This document shows, piece by piece, positions 1 to 12,117 of a stretch of 64,000 nt of DNA. This stretch comes from Pseudopyrenochaeta lycopersici. Its lineage: Eukaryota; Ascomycota; Dothideomycetes; Pleosporales; Pseudopyrenochaetaceae. The notes under the pieces are model-generated. The model searched no databases. It was given only the letters and a program-made list of their open reading frames with translations, and was not told the DNA's origin. Position 1 is the first letter of the stretch, and the number at the start of each line of letters is the position of its first letter. The stretch is taken from contig NHZP01000003.1 in the NCBI GenBank assembly GCA_003313425.1, forward strand, positions 1,674,001 to 1,738,000, in the 5' to 3' direction. A program made the position numbers and the translations under genes.

Positions 1-394
1 GCGGACCACCCTCTGTCCCAAGTCCTTGGTGGTAGTTTACAATCTGAGGAATTCCATCCTGGCTGACCGCCTTAATAGCTCTTGATATTCGTGTGATGTT
101 GCTTGGAATAGCCAGACTACCATTCTTCATACCATCGTCCGAATTGTTCCACGTTCCATCACATGCAACAATCAGCCTCTTGAACATGCCCCTGCCTCCA
201 CTGAGTCCCGGTGCTTCAAGGAATGGTCCATTTCTCCCTACGCTCCTACTCCTTGGCCTGGCTGGAACCTCAATGATAAGAGGCGACTTGGCGCCACTGC
301 GTGGAACGTCCACTACGATGGGGGTTGGAGCGAGAGATGCTCTCGTGCTCGGCGCGCGACTCCTACTTCGCACCCGCGATGGTGCAACAGACAT
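1..394 (-). CDS. DUF2235 alpha/beta-hydrolase-like protein, 3' part beyond the left edge
   Basis: The reverse strand reads openly from an ATG at 394 to the window edge (131 codons). An Arg/Ser-rich leader of about 65 residues is followed by the start of a DUF2235 domain: RLIVACDGTWNN, then PSNITRISRAI and NYHQGLGT. This family has an alpha/beta-hydrolase fold related to bacterial Tle1-type phospholipases. The fungal members are uncharacterised, so the substrate is unknown. The same frame stays open upstream to about 652 without an ATG, and a possible CCTAG splice acceptor lies there, so a further 5' exon may exist and the start at 394 is provisional. The catalytic region lies outside the window. 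Confidence 0.8.
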   Translation of the reverse strand, partial: MSVAPSRVRSRSRAPSTRASLAPTPIVVDVPRSGAKSPLIIEVPARPRSRSVGRNGPFLEAPGLSGGRGMFKRLIVACDGTWNNSDDGMKNGSLAIPSNITRISRAIKAVSQDGIPQIVNYHQGLGTEGGP

Positions 395-2011
395 CTTGTT
401 GCTTCTCCTTTTACTCCTTCTGGGCGTAAAGTTGGTGGATGTAGCAGATGATGATGAGAGGAGGTAACCCGAGTCCGATCCAGAGTTAGAGTCGGCTACG
501 TCTACGTGGTCGAGCCACTTGTGGACGCGCCCGTAGCTTGCGTATGACAGCGTGAATGACGGTGATTTATACGCGCTAACTGCTGTTGACTGGAAAGTAT
601 TTGATAGATGCCGGTACCCTGGTAGAAGTCGAGTCCGGTTTCTAGGTGAGAGCTACTGTGTCCACGTGCTAATATATCTGGAGAGGCGCGCTTCGTTCCG
701 TCGCGCGAACGGATGTTCGGTGGGCCTTTTAGATCAATACAGGGCCTTTCGATACCCAAACTCTTTTCAGTGCACAGCGCTTCTTCTTCAAGGCCTCGAG
801 TGTGGACAGCGGGAATAAAGCGATCAGGCTATCCGTGCAGCCTTCAGCCCTGCAGGAACCTAAATATGCAAGCGACGGCAATACGCAGAAATGAGCGGCT
901 AAGTTAATCAGGGCGTGCTTTCCAAAGGTGCAGACAAAATGTGTCGCGCGGTGCCTGCGCACTGCGCGCTCTTACGTGCGAGGTTGGGCGTCGTTGGACG
1001 TTTTGCGATTGATGGCAGGCTGGGGCCCGATCATTGGACTCGCTTGGTGATCTGATCACCCAAGCACCAGCCTCCTCATCTGCGAACTGATGTTTGTGAC
1101 AGATTACTTTGCTGTTCATTCGATAGCAGTGCTCAAGATGGCGACCCTCGGACATTGACGAATTTTGCAGTCGTGTACTTTCCCCCCAAAAGTGAGGCTA
1201 CGCCTTCCCTATTCTCCGACCGCAACTTCCTCAACGACCTTGCCAAGGACCTGCATCTCCATTCCCGGCCTAGGATCGCGCTGGTCGACTGGAGCCGCAT
1301 TGGGCGCACAATGTCCTGCCGGTGAGAGCCCCAATTTTCCCTTTGTTGTTATGCATTAGGGCCATGCAGCTGTCCTATTAGTTGCAGAAAAGGTCGGTCA
1401 AGGCCCTGCGATAGTTCTGTGGTGCGGTGTAGAAGAGGTACGTGGATGTAAGGGACAACCTTGGAGGTGCAAGGGTTCGAGAACATCGGGACGCAGCAAC
1501 CTTGCGGGTCTAGCGGAAACAGCGGAAACACAAGTGCCGAGTATGATGTGCTATGAGAATATCAACTGTTTTTCAATTTCAAGGTGACTTTTATCTAGCA
1601 GTCCAGTCCTGATCAGTTCAATCTAGTCGCTTTTGACCACTGCAACAGTACAGATTCATATCATCCCTAATCCTGATTCAAGGACCATGGTGCGCCGAGT
1701 AACAGCCAGTGCCTCAGCTATATCCCTTGCGCCTATCCTTACACCCAGAAGCAGCTCTACAATATCGTACAAAGTTCCGTCCTAGATAGTGCCAACCTCT
1801 AGAACTCCATACAATATCCCAACATCCCTAAAGTGTACGGTGCAGCGCGAGCAGCCAAATGGAATCCATCTAGGACATGCGCCTTCAAATAATAGAGGAG
1901 AGAAGAGACTAAATAATGTAGAAGTGATGAGAAGATGACAAGATGCGCGCAAAAGTAGATTCGTGAATGTCGTGTGCTGAGATGAAACGGCCCAGTCTGG
2001 GTTTCGCAAAG
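395..2011. other. gene-free stretch, 1.6 kb
   Basis: Only short overlapping frames without recognisable domains are present. It holds the upstream region of the DUF2235 gene, possibly a missed 5' exon between 395 and 652, and the 3' flank of the GDS1-like gene. I see no RNA gene or repeat. Confidence 0.5.
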
Positions 2012-3294
2012 TTAGTATCCGCCGAAAAGATCATCAAGCTCGTCAAGCTCAATGGTCTCTGGGCTCTTCATGTTCCAGTCATCGTCGACATCGGTCTCAA
2101 GTTTTATCTCGAGAGCTTTGAACAACGGTGGGGGCATTCCGATGTTTAGTGTTGGTTTCAAGGCCGGGCTGCTTGGCGCAAAGATAGGTTGGAAATCCGA
2201 AGCATTGTCCATTTGGCCAAACAGTGCTGCTGCTGCTTCAGAGTTCTTCTGTGCAGCGCTCTCTTCGGTCTCTTCGACAGATTGTGAGACCTCCTCCATG
2301 CTGACGTCGCTGATTTGTATTAGTTCGGCAGAAGCACTGGCAGACCGCTGACGCTCCGCCTCTTGACTCCTCCGCCGTTGCTGGAGCGATGATGCAGTCT
2401 GGGTGAACTCGCGTTCATCTCTCTCCAAGGGCGGCGATTGCGCTCGTCGATTGTGTGCAATGTTGACGCTCGTGGGTGGGTGGCTCTGGTTCGAGAAGGG
2501 GTCGCTATTGTGGCTGTCGTAGTCTGACAGGTCTAGTTCTGGTGAGGGCGACATGCGACCCCGTGATCGTGCGTCCATGTCTTCCTCCTCTGATGGGGCG
2601 GATGAGAGCGAGGGCGAGATGATTCGTGCAGCGGCCGGTATGTTGCCTGCGTCGGCAGGTATTGGCTGATGTGGGCAGGTGGAGAGGTAGTAGTAGACAC
2701 GCTTGGGGTGGGTCCCAACCAGCTTCTTGTCGAGAGGACATTTTGATAGGGCTGTCCAGTTGCGCTTGAGGTAGGTCGCCAGGCGTGACGAAATGATGGC
2801 GGCAGGATTGGCCGAGCTATGGCACGTCAGCATGAGTAACGGGGGTGGCTGGGCGCGGGAGCTGGGAATAAGGGTACGTACCTCTCGACTATGGGAATGG
2901 TGGGTGACAGAACAGTCGCGAGCTCCTTCAGAAGGTGGGGTCGGTTGCCCGTCTTCTCCAGTTGCTCGATAACGCCGACGACGATTTCATCGTCGATGCC
3001 TTGGGTGTCGACTTTTGTTGACCCGGACTCGCCGCCTGGGGACGGTGGCGGGGTGTCTGCCACACGGCCTGAGCTCTTCGGGCGGTGCTCATCGAAGCGC
3101 AGCGTAATTGGGCGTGATAGTGATAGCGATGTGGGCGACGATGAGGTTGAGCCGGAATGGGAGCGCTTCTGCTTCTTTGCGACGTGGTGGCCGTCGCTTG
3201 TCGAAGGCGGTGAGCGTGTGGATCGCGAAGCTCCAGGGAGGTGTATGCCTAGCGACGGCAGCGAAAGCGACTTCCGGCGGGTGTTGTAGGGCAT
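2012..3294 (-). CDS. GDS1-like winged-helix nuclear protein
   Basis: Two exons, 2882-3294 and 2012-2816, join across an intron with GTACGT donor and ATAG acceptor to give 405 residues. The join restores a continuous helical segment (PIVESSANPAAIISSRLATY). The start is the ATG opening MPYNTRRKSLSLPSLG, a beginning I recall from many ascomycete orthologues; an in-frame ATG 37 codons upstream (3405) is less likely. Residues about 105-175 resemble the winged-helix region of the yeast Gds1 family. The rest is Ser/Pro/Glu-rich and probably disordered, with basic KKQKR near the N-terminus (a possible nuclear localisation signal) and an acidic C-terminal tail. A DNA-binding or transcriptional role is inferred; the family is poorly characterised. 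Confidence 0.78.
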
Positions 3295-5652
3295 CTTGTC
3301 GCGGCGACGCAGTCGCAGTTGTCGCGCAAGGTGTGGAGGGAGAAACGACGGGGTTTCGTAAGGGAGAAAGTATATTATTGAGGCTGGCAGAGGGGATGCA
3401 GCCAAATGTGTGGTTGCTGTGAGGATGCCAGGGTCGACGATTGGTCCTGGGTGGAATGCACGACGATGCAGCCTACACTACCAAAGCGCTGCCGCTGTAT
3501 GCAAGGTAGCGTGCGACGTTTCTGCCTGCACTGCAGCACAAGGGCGTCTGGAAGGGGTGCCCGATTAATATGAGATGGATGTTCGATGGTGAAAGCTGAG
3601 ATGCAGACCGGCGGCTCTCGTGCTGGCACAGGTTGCGCGGCTCGCCTCCTGATGGCGTATACGTAACTGGGCGATGGCGACTGGCTGCCTCACGCTCAAG
3701 CCCAACACAGCAAACACGGTCAGATGTCGCTGCAGCACCACAACACTCAACGCACACTGAAATGAAATGGAATGAAACGAAATGCTGGAGAGGACAGGCG
3801 ATGGATGTCCCTGAGGCACTTCGAGGGGGCGATGAGAGGAGGGGGATACGATGAGGGAAAGAACGGAAGGTCAAGGTGGAGCACTCGTGAAGAAAGTGCG
3901 ACTAGGCTCTGAGGCGGCCGTGCGTAGGGTAGGGTGAATGTGTATTTCAGGGATCACTGTTTTGGCTTCCCAGACATATGACAGCATGCTACTTTTAGAG
4001 CCGTCCTGCTTTCCTGGCCAGGGGCGATGACGCCGAACACACCATATTCAGAAGCTGGAGCTGCCGGCATGTAACACACGATACAACGTCTTGGGATAAG
4101 CAAGTCGAGCCGTCAAAGAGCCCGTCGTCTTCGCTGGATGCCCGCTTCAAACGTCTGGTACACGCTTCCCATTCCCGGCCAATCCCGTCTGCCGGGACTT
4201 GTTGCAAAGTCAGTAGCCCCCAAAGCGGCGCCAAAAGATTGAACACGGTCAAAGTATGCACACGGTACCACGCTTGAATGCGAGACGGAGATACAAGACC
4301 AACCTTGCACCCAGGTGTAAACGCCTGGCTCTCTGAAGCTTCGCCAAACAAACTCCAAGGTGACCTCATGCCCATCAAAAACCACGGCACATCATTTCCT
4401 TCTGCATCTAGGCAACTGCCCGGCCATGACCAGCTGTACTCCAGGCTGACCGCCTTACCTCCCTTCCGTTCCCCAAGCAGCAAGCTGCCAAACAGCCTCA
4501 ACGCGAGTGGTTGGCCGGTCGCTCATGATCTGGTGCTGCGTGCATATCATCTCGTCCCAGCCTGCAGGCACCCCTGTTTCGTCTAGCTCCAATGGTGGAT
4601 TTTGCGGATTTAGCCTCAACGCCTAGGCCGGCGCATCCAGGGCGGTGAGTATACTTTTTTTCTCACATTTTTTTTCTTTGTTCGCCATGCGGTCACGCCT
4701 CGGCATCGTGTGAAAAAGCGCAAGACGGCCAAAATAATCCGCCGATGTACATTGCTCCTATCACGTGCTGCGCTAGAAGCTGCCCAATGCCCATGTACGA
4801 GCAATTGATTTCTGCGAAAAGACCCAACGCCCTTTCGGGATCCCTTCGTTTCACAACAGTGCACTCCGCACCGCTTCTTTTTCCATGTACACCACACAAG
4901 CGACGTGCCACCATGGAGATGATTGGCAGGGGGCGCACATGGGCCGTTGCCTGATGAGGACAGGCGCATGGCACCAGGTCCGGTCTGCATGCGCAGCCCA
5001 CCGTCACTTTTTGTGGGGAACAGGAAGGTGTTGCGCCGCACTCGAGCTGTGTGCCAACGGTCTTGCGGATGCGCTCCGCCGTTCCCCAGACGAAAGTGTT
5101 GATTGAATCAAGCCGGCTGGCACGTCGTGGAGCTGCGTCAACTATGTTTGGTTTTGCACCATGGAATTCACCAAAGTGAGTCGAGTCAGACATTGATGCA
5201 TGTCAGCGTTGCAAAGGATCAAATCGGAGCTCGGCGCTGCGATTACGATCCGAAAGCTCATCGTTGAACCATGTGAGATATAGATCACAAGATTCCAACC
5301 ATGGAAGCGCATGTCGGCTGTCCACGTGACGGGAGGAGTTCAAGGTTTGGGTGCGGCGCCTTGTCGTTTCAGCGGCAACTTGCGAGAATGCTCAAATGTC
5401 CGCAGTGCTTGCTGCGCATCTCGCTTCACCTTCTGTTGTGCTAACTCAACTATGATGGTGGGACTACCGAGTCGGGCCATTTCCCCTCCAATATTGACGT
5501 CGTTTGGATGCGTTAGCCATCCCTATGCTGATCAGAAGCTTGGTCCAGCTCGACAAACATGCTCAACAGTGCTGTGCACAATCGCTAAGGGCGGCACGCT
5601 GCAGCTCTCCATAGCCGAGCCGTGCGAAATGTGGAGGTGACACAGCTATATC
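3295..5652. other. long intergenic region, 2.4 kb
   Basis: This lies between the start of the GDS1-like gene and the end of the OMS1-like gene, both on the minus strand. Open frames of up to 168 codons on both strands overlap each other and carry no recognisable domain, so I treat them as chance. T-tracts around 4650-4680 look like promoter or UTR sequence. A long leader or non-coding transcript is possible but not shown. Confidence 0.45.
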
Positions 5653-6753
5653 TCATCTCCAGAGCGACCACCACGGCTTCTGTATAACCGGGGATCCGGG
5701 CTGTGCAGCGGACGGCTGCGCAACAACGATCGTCTCTTCGATCGTCCGCCGAATACCCTTTCTCGGCTTCAGCTCCAACCACCAGGTCGTGCCGAAGTTG
5801 TATCGCTTGATATCAACAACTTCCAACCCGCTCTCCTCGACGATTTTTCCAATGTCCTTATTCCACCAGCACCCATGCTCATCGGCGTGTGCAGGCGCTG
5901 TCTTGTCCAGCATGTCATTCAGCCACCCGTAATGCGACTTTCCGTGCTCTAGAAGCAGTATCTGACCATCCTCCTTGGTGGATGCTTCAATATTTTGCAG
6001 CAGCTTCACGGGTTCCGGCGTTGAGCACAGGCCCATGGTCTGTATCACTGTGTCGTATCCGTCTTGAGCGCCGTATGGCGGAATAATAGGGTCCACAGCC
6101 GATTGCTGCTTGAAGAAGACCCGGCTGAAGTACTCTTTATGCGTGTCATTCCATTTCCGCTTCGCAACTGCGAGCATCGGCCCACTTGAATCAAGCAATG
6201 TGACTGTCGCACATTGCTTCGTCTTGTAGTAGGGTATGTTCCTACCCGTTCCCACCGCTACTTCCAGCACATGTCCCCTCGCCTTCTCCGTGAGCTTCTT
6301 GCGCTTCGATGTGAGGAATAGGAGCATTTCCGACATGTCGACCTTCTCATCGTAGCCCTCGGCCTCCTTATCAAATCGATCCGATAGGTCTTCTGGAAGG
6401 TCCTTGAGATCCACATCGCGTGTTAGCGATGCCCAAAGCATGACACCGTACATTCCCATCCCGAACGCGACCAAGCCAATGCCGAACATGGGCCATTGCC
6501 TCCACCTCCGTAACTTCGCCTGATGTTGTGCTGAACTTAACTCCTGATCCGACAGTCTTTGTAAGTCTGAAATCTTTGGGCGTGCAGACCAAACCTTCTG
6601 CCACGCCTCTTTGGGAGTGCCATCCGGTCTTCGTAATGATGGCTCAGCGTCTAATTGCGCTCGAGGAATTCGCTTGTGCAGCGGCAAGGCAGGCTTCGTA
6701 GGTATCGCGGATTTTACGGGAAGATACCTCGGTGGCTTCGGTAACTTGGCCAT
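5653..6753 (-). CDS. OMS1: OMS1-like mitochondrial membrane methyltransferase
   Basis: A single exon of 366 residues. The start is the ATG opening MAKLPKPPRY; the frame runs upstream only to a TTG. The basic, Pro-rich N-terminus fits a mitochondrial presequence. One membrane segment lies at about 88-109 (WPMFGIGLVAFGMGMYGVML). A class I SAM-dependent methyltransferase domain follows, with the SAM-binding motif VLEVAVGTG at about 162-170 and a later LLLEHGKSHYGW strand. This architecture matches yeast Oms1, an inner-membrane protein found as a multicopy suppressor of oxa1 mutants and, as I recall, linked to coenzyme Q or respiratory-chain biogenesis. The methyl acceptor cannot be read from sequence. 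It is divergent from the FAD oxidase, with 321 bases between starts. Confidence 0.9.
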   Translation of the reverse strand: MAKLPKPPRYLPVKSAIPTKPALPLHKRIPRAQLDAEPSLRRPDGTPKEAWQKVWSARPKISDLQRLSDQELSSAQHQAKLRRWRQWPMFGIGLVAFGMGMYGVMLWASLTRDVDLKDLPEDLSDRFDKEAEGYDEKVDMSEMLLFLTSKRKKLTEKARGHVLEVAVGTGRNIPYYKTKQCATVTLLDSSGPMLAVAKRKWNDTHKEYFSRVFFKQQSAVDPIIPPYGAQDGYDTVIQTMGLCSTPEPVKLLQNIEASTKEDGQILLLEHGKSHYGWLNDMLDKTAPAHADEHGCWWNKDIGKIVEESGLEVVDIKRYNFGTTWWLELKPRKGIRRTIEETIVVAQPSAAQPGSPVIQKPWWSLWR

Positions 6754-7074
6754 AACGACGCAATTGGCCGGCGAGGAACTCAGGAACAAGCGTCGTGAAT
6801 GCTCAATTGGTGATGTTGTTGACGTTGTCTCCGAGGCTTCAAATCTTTACGCGACCCGAGTATTTGGGATTGTCAAAGCTCCCCGCAGCCCACGAGGGCC
6901 CTGAACCGCGTCCAGCCGACATGCCCTGTCATCCGACGACGATATCGGCCCACCAAGTCGCACCGTCTGGACAGCCAGCAATCGTGCAAAAATGGAGGTT
7001 AACCCGCTTCACCTTTTACATTGTGCATCCTATTGCTTGAATTGCTTTTGCTTGTCGCGTTATTGCATAGTATA

Positions 7075-8520
7075 ATGGCTCCCTCAGCGCAAATAGAAGT
7101 GCCTTCATCCATTCTGATCGTGGGAAGCGGTGCCTTTGGACTTTCAACGGCCTGGGCGCTGTGCAGGAATCCTCAATTCAAGGACACTACCGTCACTGTC
7201 GTAGATCGCCAGCCATTCCCTTCTCCAGACGGCTCAAGTGTAAGTGATTCGCCTGGTTCATCAATTGGAGGCCTCCATGGCAAATGCGCCCAGTCATTAC
7301 TTCCAGACCACCATGTCGACTAAGACAAGAGCTCAACGATTTTCACCTAGATCGATTCATCTCGTATCATCCGCCCCGATTATGCCGCCCCGCAATACAC
7401 ACGTCTCGCAACGATAGCACAGAATCGCTGGCGCACGGACTTCGCAACGGAGCACTACCACGAAGTTGGACTCGCCCTGGTTGCCAGTGGTCCAGAGCAA
7501 AAATATGTCTCCCAGTCTCTTGCAAACGTTGCCGCAATCGGAGCGGATAGGACCCAAGTGTTACACTCCGCCGAGGACATTAGACGAACGTGTGGCCTTG
7601 AAGGAAAAGACGAATGGGGCAGCGGTATTACAGGGTACGTGAATTGGAGCTCAGGATGGGCGGATGCGGAAGGTGCGATGATGTGGCTGAGGAAGAAGGT
7701 GGAGAAACTGAACAGAGTGAAATTTATAACCGGAAAAGTCAAGAAGCTGTTGATCGACCATGGAACAAATACCGTCTTGGGGGTGCGAATGAGCGACTCT
7801 AGCGAAATCAAAGCAGACTTAACATTGCTGGCTGCAGGCGCATGGACAGCATCGCTCATAGACCTCCGAGGAATATGCAAAGCAACAGGCCAGGTGTTGT
7901 GCTATATGCCCATCTCGGCGGAGGAGGGAGCCACCCTCGCGAAGCAACCCACCATCCTCAACCTTTCGCACGGCCTGTTTATGATACCTCCAGGGAAAGA
8001 GCTGTTGAAAGTCGCACGACACGGTCACGGTTACATTAATCCCACAACCATACCCAATCCAGAATCCGAAGATCCCAAAGAGACCATTACTACCTCGCTA
8101 CCTTACACATCTGTAGACGACCCGTCGCAAGTCGTACCCGACGAGGGTCAAAAGCAATGCCGCGACTTCCTGACTGCTATCTACCCATCCCTCTCCATAC
8201 CTTCACGCCCATTCACCAAATCCAAGATCTGCTGGTACACAGATACGCGAGACGGTGACTTTTTGATCTCCTATCATCCCAAATACAAGGGCCTCTTTGT
8301 AGCGACTGGTGGCTCAGGACATGGTTTCAAGTTTCTACCAGTCATTGGTGATAGTATACTGGAGTGTGTTATGGGCCGAACCCCAGAGGACTTCAAGGGC
8401 AAATGGGATTGGCCGGCTGAGAGGATACCAGAGGAGTTGTGGAAGGGTGATGGGTCAAGAGGTGGGCCTCTGGGTATGGTATTAAATGAGGAGTTGAAGA
8501 AGAGCAGAGGCAAGCTGTAG
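7075..8520 (+). CDS. FAD-dependent amine oxidase (DAO family; saccharopine, sarcosine or fructosyl-amine oxidase-like)
   Basis: Exons 7075-7239 and 7351-8520 (intron GTAAGT to CCTAG) give 444 residues. The N-terminal dinucleotide-binding strand has GSGAFG at 17-22. Downstream is the DSSRIIRPDYA block (57 onward) typical of fungal sarcosine, saccharopine and fructosyl amino-acid oxidases. Cys349, in the motif ICWYTDTRDGDF, aligns with the cysteine that binds FAD covalently in monomeric sarcosine oxidases. The C-terminal VATGGSGHGFKFLPVIG is the usual flavin-contacting segment. Family members oxidise secondary amines or N-substituted amino acids and release hydrogen peroxide; the substrate here is unknown. 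The C-terminus ends SRGKL, close to but not a classical peroxisomal SKL. A Zn2Cys6 regulator follows on the same strand. Confidence 0.9.
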
Positions 8521-8886
8521 ATTGTGACCGCCTCTGCCGACATATTATAAAAAATAAACGATGGTATAGCGCGACGCATGGCTTGTTCCTTTTTCTTTTC
8601 CTCATATATACCCGGTACATTCTCTGCATCCAAATAGCCATTATAGTACCATGTCTCCAGCTCCATTTCTATCTTTCGCAAGGCTAACGGAAGTAGGATC
8701 GGCGCTATCAAGCCACATGGCCATCCACTAACAACCTAGCATAGCCCTGCGAAGATTAGAAACGCGATCCAGTAATAAACTATTTTCGTATGACAGTTGG
8801 TGGCCTTGCCATGCATAATTGCCAATCAAAAGCCGCCAAAGGCCCCGCCAGCTCACATGTGTCTAGGCAGCTACGATACATGCAAA
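8521..8886 (+). other. 3' UTR of the oxidase and promoter of the regulator
   Basis: An AATAAA-like polyadenylation signal lies at 8553-8558, just after the oxidase stop codon. The remainder is the promoter of the Zn2Cys6 gene, with no further gene visible. Confidence 0.45.
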
Positions 8887-10814
8887 ATGGAAGAAACAAG
8901 GCTGCGACAGCTGGAGAAGCAGTTCAAAGTACGAGTTAAGACGGGCTGCGAGACTTGCAGGTAAGTAGGGACTACGCTGTTTTTTGACTTCCGCGACACT
9001 GACTATGCTGGAGGATCCGTCGGGTAAAATGCGACGAGACAAAACCTGAGTGTATACGTTGCATCAAAATAGGCCGAAAATGCGAAGGCTACAAGCATAC
9101 CAGGGAATTGAAAGGCGGCAGCCCGACGGTCGCGGCTTCATATCGTAATCCGTCCTTTCTTGTTGTTCCCCAGAAGTCAATGCGGTCTGGCGTTCCAAGA
9201 GGTCCTCCGTGGGCTCTCAGCCCAGATCCGATGGAGAACCGCTCTTTCCATTACTTTCAGACTCACACTCTTTCTAAATGGACAGAGTTCTTCGATTCAG
9301 AGCTTTGGAGTCAAAAAGTTCTCCAATTAAGCCATACTGAGCCAGCCATCAAACACGGAGTTTTAGCACTTAGCACGATGCATGAACGATTCGAGAGCAC
9401 ATCGCTGAACCTCAGTAGAAAAAGCACTAGCTTCGCCTTTGTACAATATATGCAAGCTATCAAGCACTCTAACGATCTGCTGACTGCCCATCAAAAGGGC
9501 AATGTTAATTTGGAGATGGTACTTGTAGCGTGCATAATCTTTACATGCTACGAAAATCTTGCAGGAAACTACAAGATCGCCAACATGCATCTGCAAAACG
9601 GATTGCGAATATTGAACCAGCACAAATCCAGTTCAACATTTCAAATGACTGCATCTCATGAATCAGTCGGTGACGTCCTGCATCGTTTCGATTTGCAAGC
9701 CATGACGTTCTCGGAAAACGCTTCGCCATACTATTATGCATTTGACAGGCCACCAGCATGCCCACAAATCCCGAAGGCATACACGAATAACTCAACAGCG
9801 CGTAATAGTCTTGTTGGGCTCCTCCGATGCGTCTTGTGGGTTTGGGGAGTAGCGGACGAAGATCCCCAAGTATCGGAACACCCGGCATGGCTGCAGTTCC
9901 GTTCCCAGCTCATCGAATCACTGGAGACATGGGAAAACACATTTGCCAGATATCAGCAGAATATGAATAATTACGGACAGTGCGAACCCAGGACATATGC
10001 TGGAAATACCTTATTGAAGATTTACGCTGTCATGAGCCGCATCATACTAGGAAAAAAAGCTGGGGTGAGGTCAGAGACAGCCTGGGATGGATTCGTGGAC
10101 TCTCTTAAGACTCTCGTCGACCTTGCTGAGACTCTACCGGTCCTGCAGCATTGCTCTGCATTATCTTCTCCGTCGTTATCGTCGTCGTGGCCTGGACGCG
10201 CTCCACCAGCTAAAAACGTACCGATAGCTCCGAATCCGAGCACAGCTTCATCCTTTGCGCCGTCGGTGGCGTCTACGATAGTATTCCGCTTAGACACTGT
10301 CCCGCCACCAGCCGACACAGCTCAAGAAATTTGTAATAAAGATATAGGTTCAATGTCAAAGCAGGCTGTTCAATCTTTTTCGCCTTCCTTTGAGCTGTCA
10401 CTAATCGTGCCTATGTTCTTGACCGCATGTCGGTGTCGAGATCCCATCATCCGTCGCCGTGCAATTGCGCTTCTGTTAAACTGCAGACGTCGGGAAGGTA
10501 TCTGGGACTCCCTCGGCGCGGGATTGGTGGCTGTGGAATGGCTGAAAAAGGAAGAGTGTATCGAGCTGGCTGAACTGCCCCCTGATAATTGGGTACCACT
10601 CACGCCAAGCTGTCAGGAGAGCAAAGACATTCCGGAATGGCGCAGAGTAAAGGACGTTCACATCGCAGTCGATTTGGTTGAAGGAAAGATTGATCTTACC
10701 TACTCAAACGTGGACGGCAGTGTGCGTAAAGAGCAGAGAAAATCGAATGAAGCAGGATTTATCATTGGCGGAGGCGATGTACGTCCTTCAACAACGACTG
10801 GAGCGGCTCGATAA
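8887..10814 (+). CDS. Zn(II)2Cys6 fungal transcription factor
   Basis: Exons 8887-8960 and 9014-10814 give 624 residues. The intron splits the zinc cluster, and joining restores the six cysteines at 21, 24, 31, 38, 41 and 48 (C-x2-C-x6-C-x6-C-x2-C-x6-C). The start is the first ATG before the cluster. The middle region (HYFQTHTLSKWTEFFDSELW, then KHGVLALSTMHER) is characteristic of the fungal-specific regulatory domain that follows the cluster in many such proteins. A Ser/Pro/Ala-rich linker lies at about 420-490. A nuclear DNA-binding role is established for the family; the target genes are unknown. Its position behind the FAD oxidase on the same strand makes that gene a candidate target (inference). 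Confidence 0.9.
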
Positions 10815-12117
10815 TTTTACTGCAATTTTCACTGCAACTTCTCGGCGTCAGTACCCCATTAAGACACAATAGCCTCCGTGTTCTTGCGTCCGCTTATAAT
10901 TCTGCCTCCACATAACTAGACATTGAAACCCTATCTAAACCGATTTAAGCGCCTTCACCGTGTATTTATACTGCCCTACGCGCCTCTTCTCTTTAAGCGA
11001 CCCTACTTAGTTATAATATCCATGCTGAGTTTCACGGAAGGGTTTCACGTTTACATTTCCAAGTCCATTAAATAGGCGTACACGACAGGCTCTGTCCCAA
11101 CGAATGCAGTGAAAAGCAGAAGTAACTAAGTACTCGCAAATTAAAACGGCCTACTTAACAATTCCTTTTCGTCATCGGCACGTCTTATGACTTGATGCGG
11201 ATGTATATGCGTTTCGAGCATAACCTACTTAGCGTGGTGCTTCCAAAGCTCACGCACTGGCAATTAGTCAAATTGCCAAGGCGAAGCGAAATACCCCGAG
11301 CCCGAATAGTGTTCGCCATTAGTGTCCAAAATACCGTGATTTCGGCCCGCTATAGAAGGTTGAGTTTGGATGTTTCACATGATGTGCGTTGCGGAGATGA
11401 GGCTCATGCATGAAAAGCGAATGTGCTGTGTACAATGTCGCATGCAATCAGGTGGTCGTGATGTGGAAATAGCACTCGGCTTCATTTAATGAGATAGTGG
11501 TGCGAATTAACCAAATCGATCAAGTGATGCGAGGTTCGGGGTTCAATGTTGTTCTTGATGGGGAAATGGTTCGGACCGGGGACCCCCGTGCTGGGGTAGG
11601 ACAGCCTAGAAACGTCTCTCCGCCTTTTGGTTCCCAACATTACCACCAATCGAGCATTTCGAGGATGCTCAGTCCTGAATTGTCAAGTCATGCGCCAACT
11701 TCGCGTCTTAAGTTCCATTAGTCCAGGCACGCAGTGTCCTCATCTCGGTCACAGATGCACCGCGATAGTTCTGGAATAATCCCGAAACTTGTGCTACTAC
11801 GGCAGTCGCAAATATAGTGCCGGCTTTCTTTACCACAACTAGCCCTCCTAGGCCATTCGGAGGTTTCCCCGCGTTCCAAGGCAATATAACCTGGGGTACT
11901 TAATCAGTTTCACGATGATCTCCACGAGGAACAATTTCCCCCGACCACGTTGTCTCGCGGGATTGCTTTAATGCTACCCGGGCTTTCCATTCGTCCAGAG
12001 GGGGGCAAAGATGAGCTTGATTGATATAGGTTGAAGGTTGGCGCTCTTGTGTCCACATCCCAGTTGTCATCTCTTGAGCCCCTTGACTGTACCATCAAAA
12101 ATTCTTGGATCGTCACG
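10815..12117. other. gene-free stretch, 1.3 kb
   Basis: It is moderately AT-rich and holds only short frames on both strands. It contains the 3' flank of the regulator and the promoter of the acetylesterase. No RNA gene or transposon is recognised. Confidence 0.5.

Noticed and set aside
3995..5193. Several open frames of 90-168 codons on both strands upstream of the GDS1-like gene
   Set aside because: They overlap one another on opposite strands, have no recognisable domain and no supporting splice structure.
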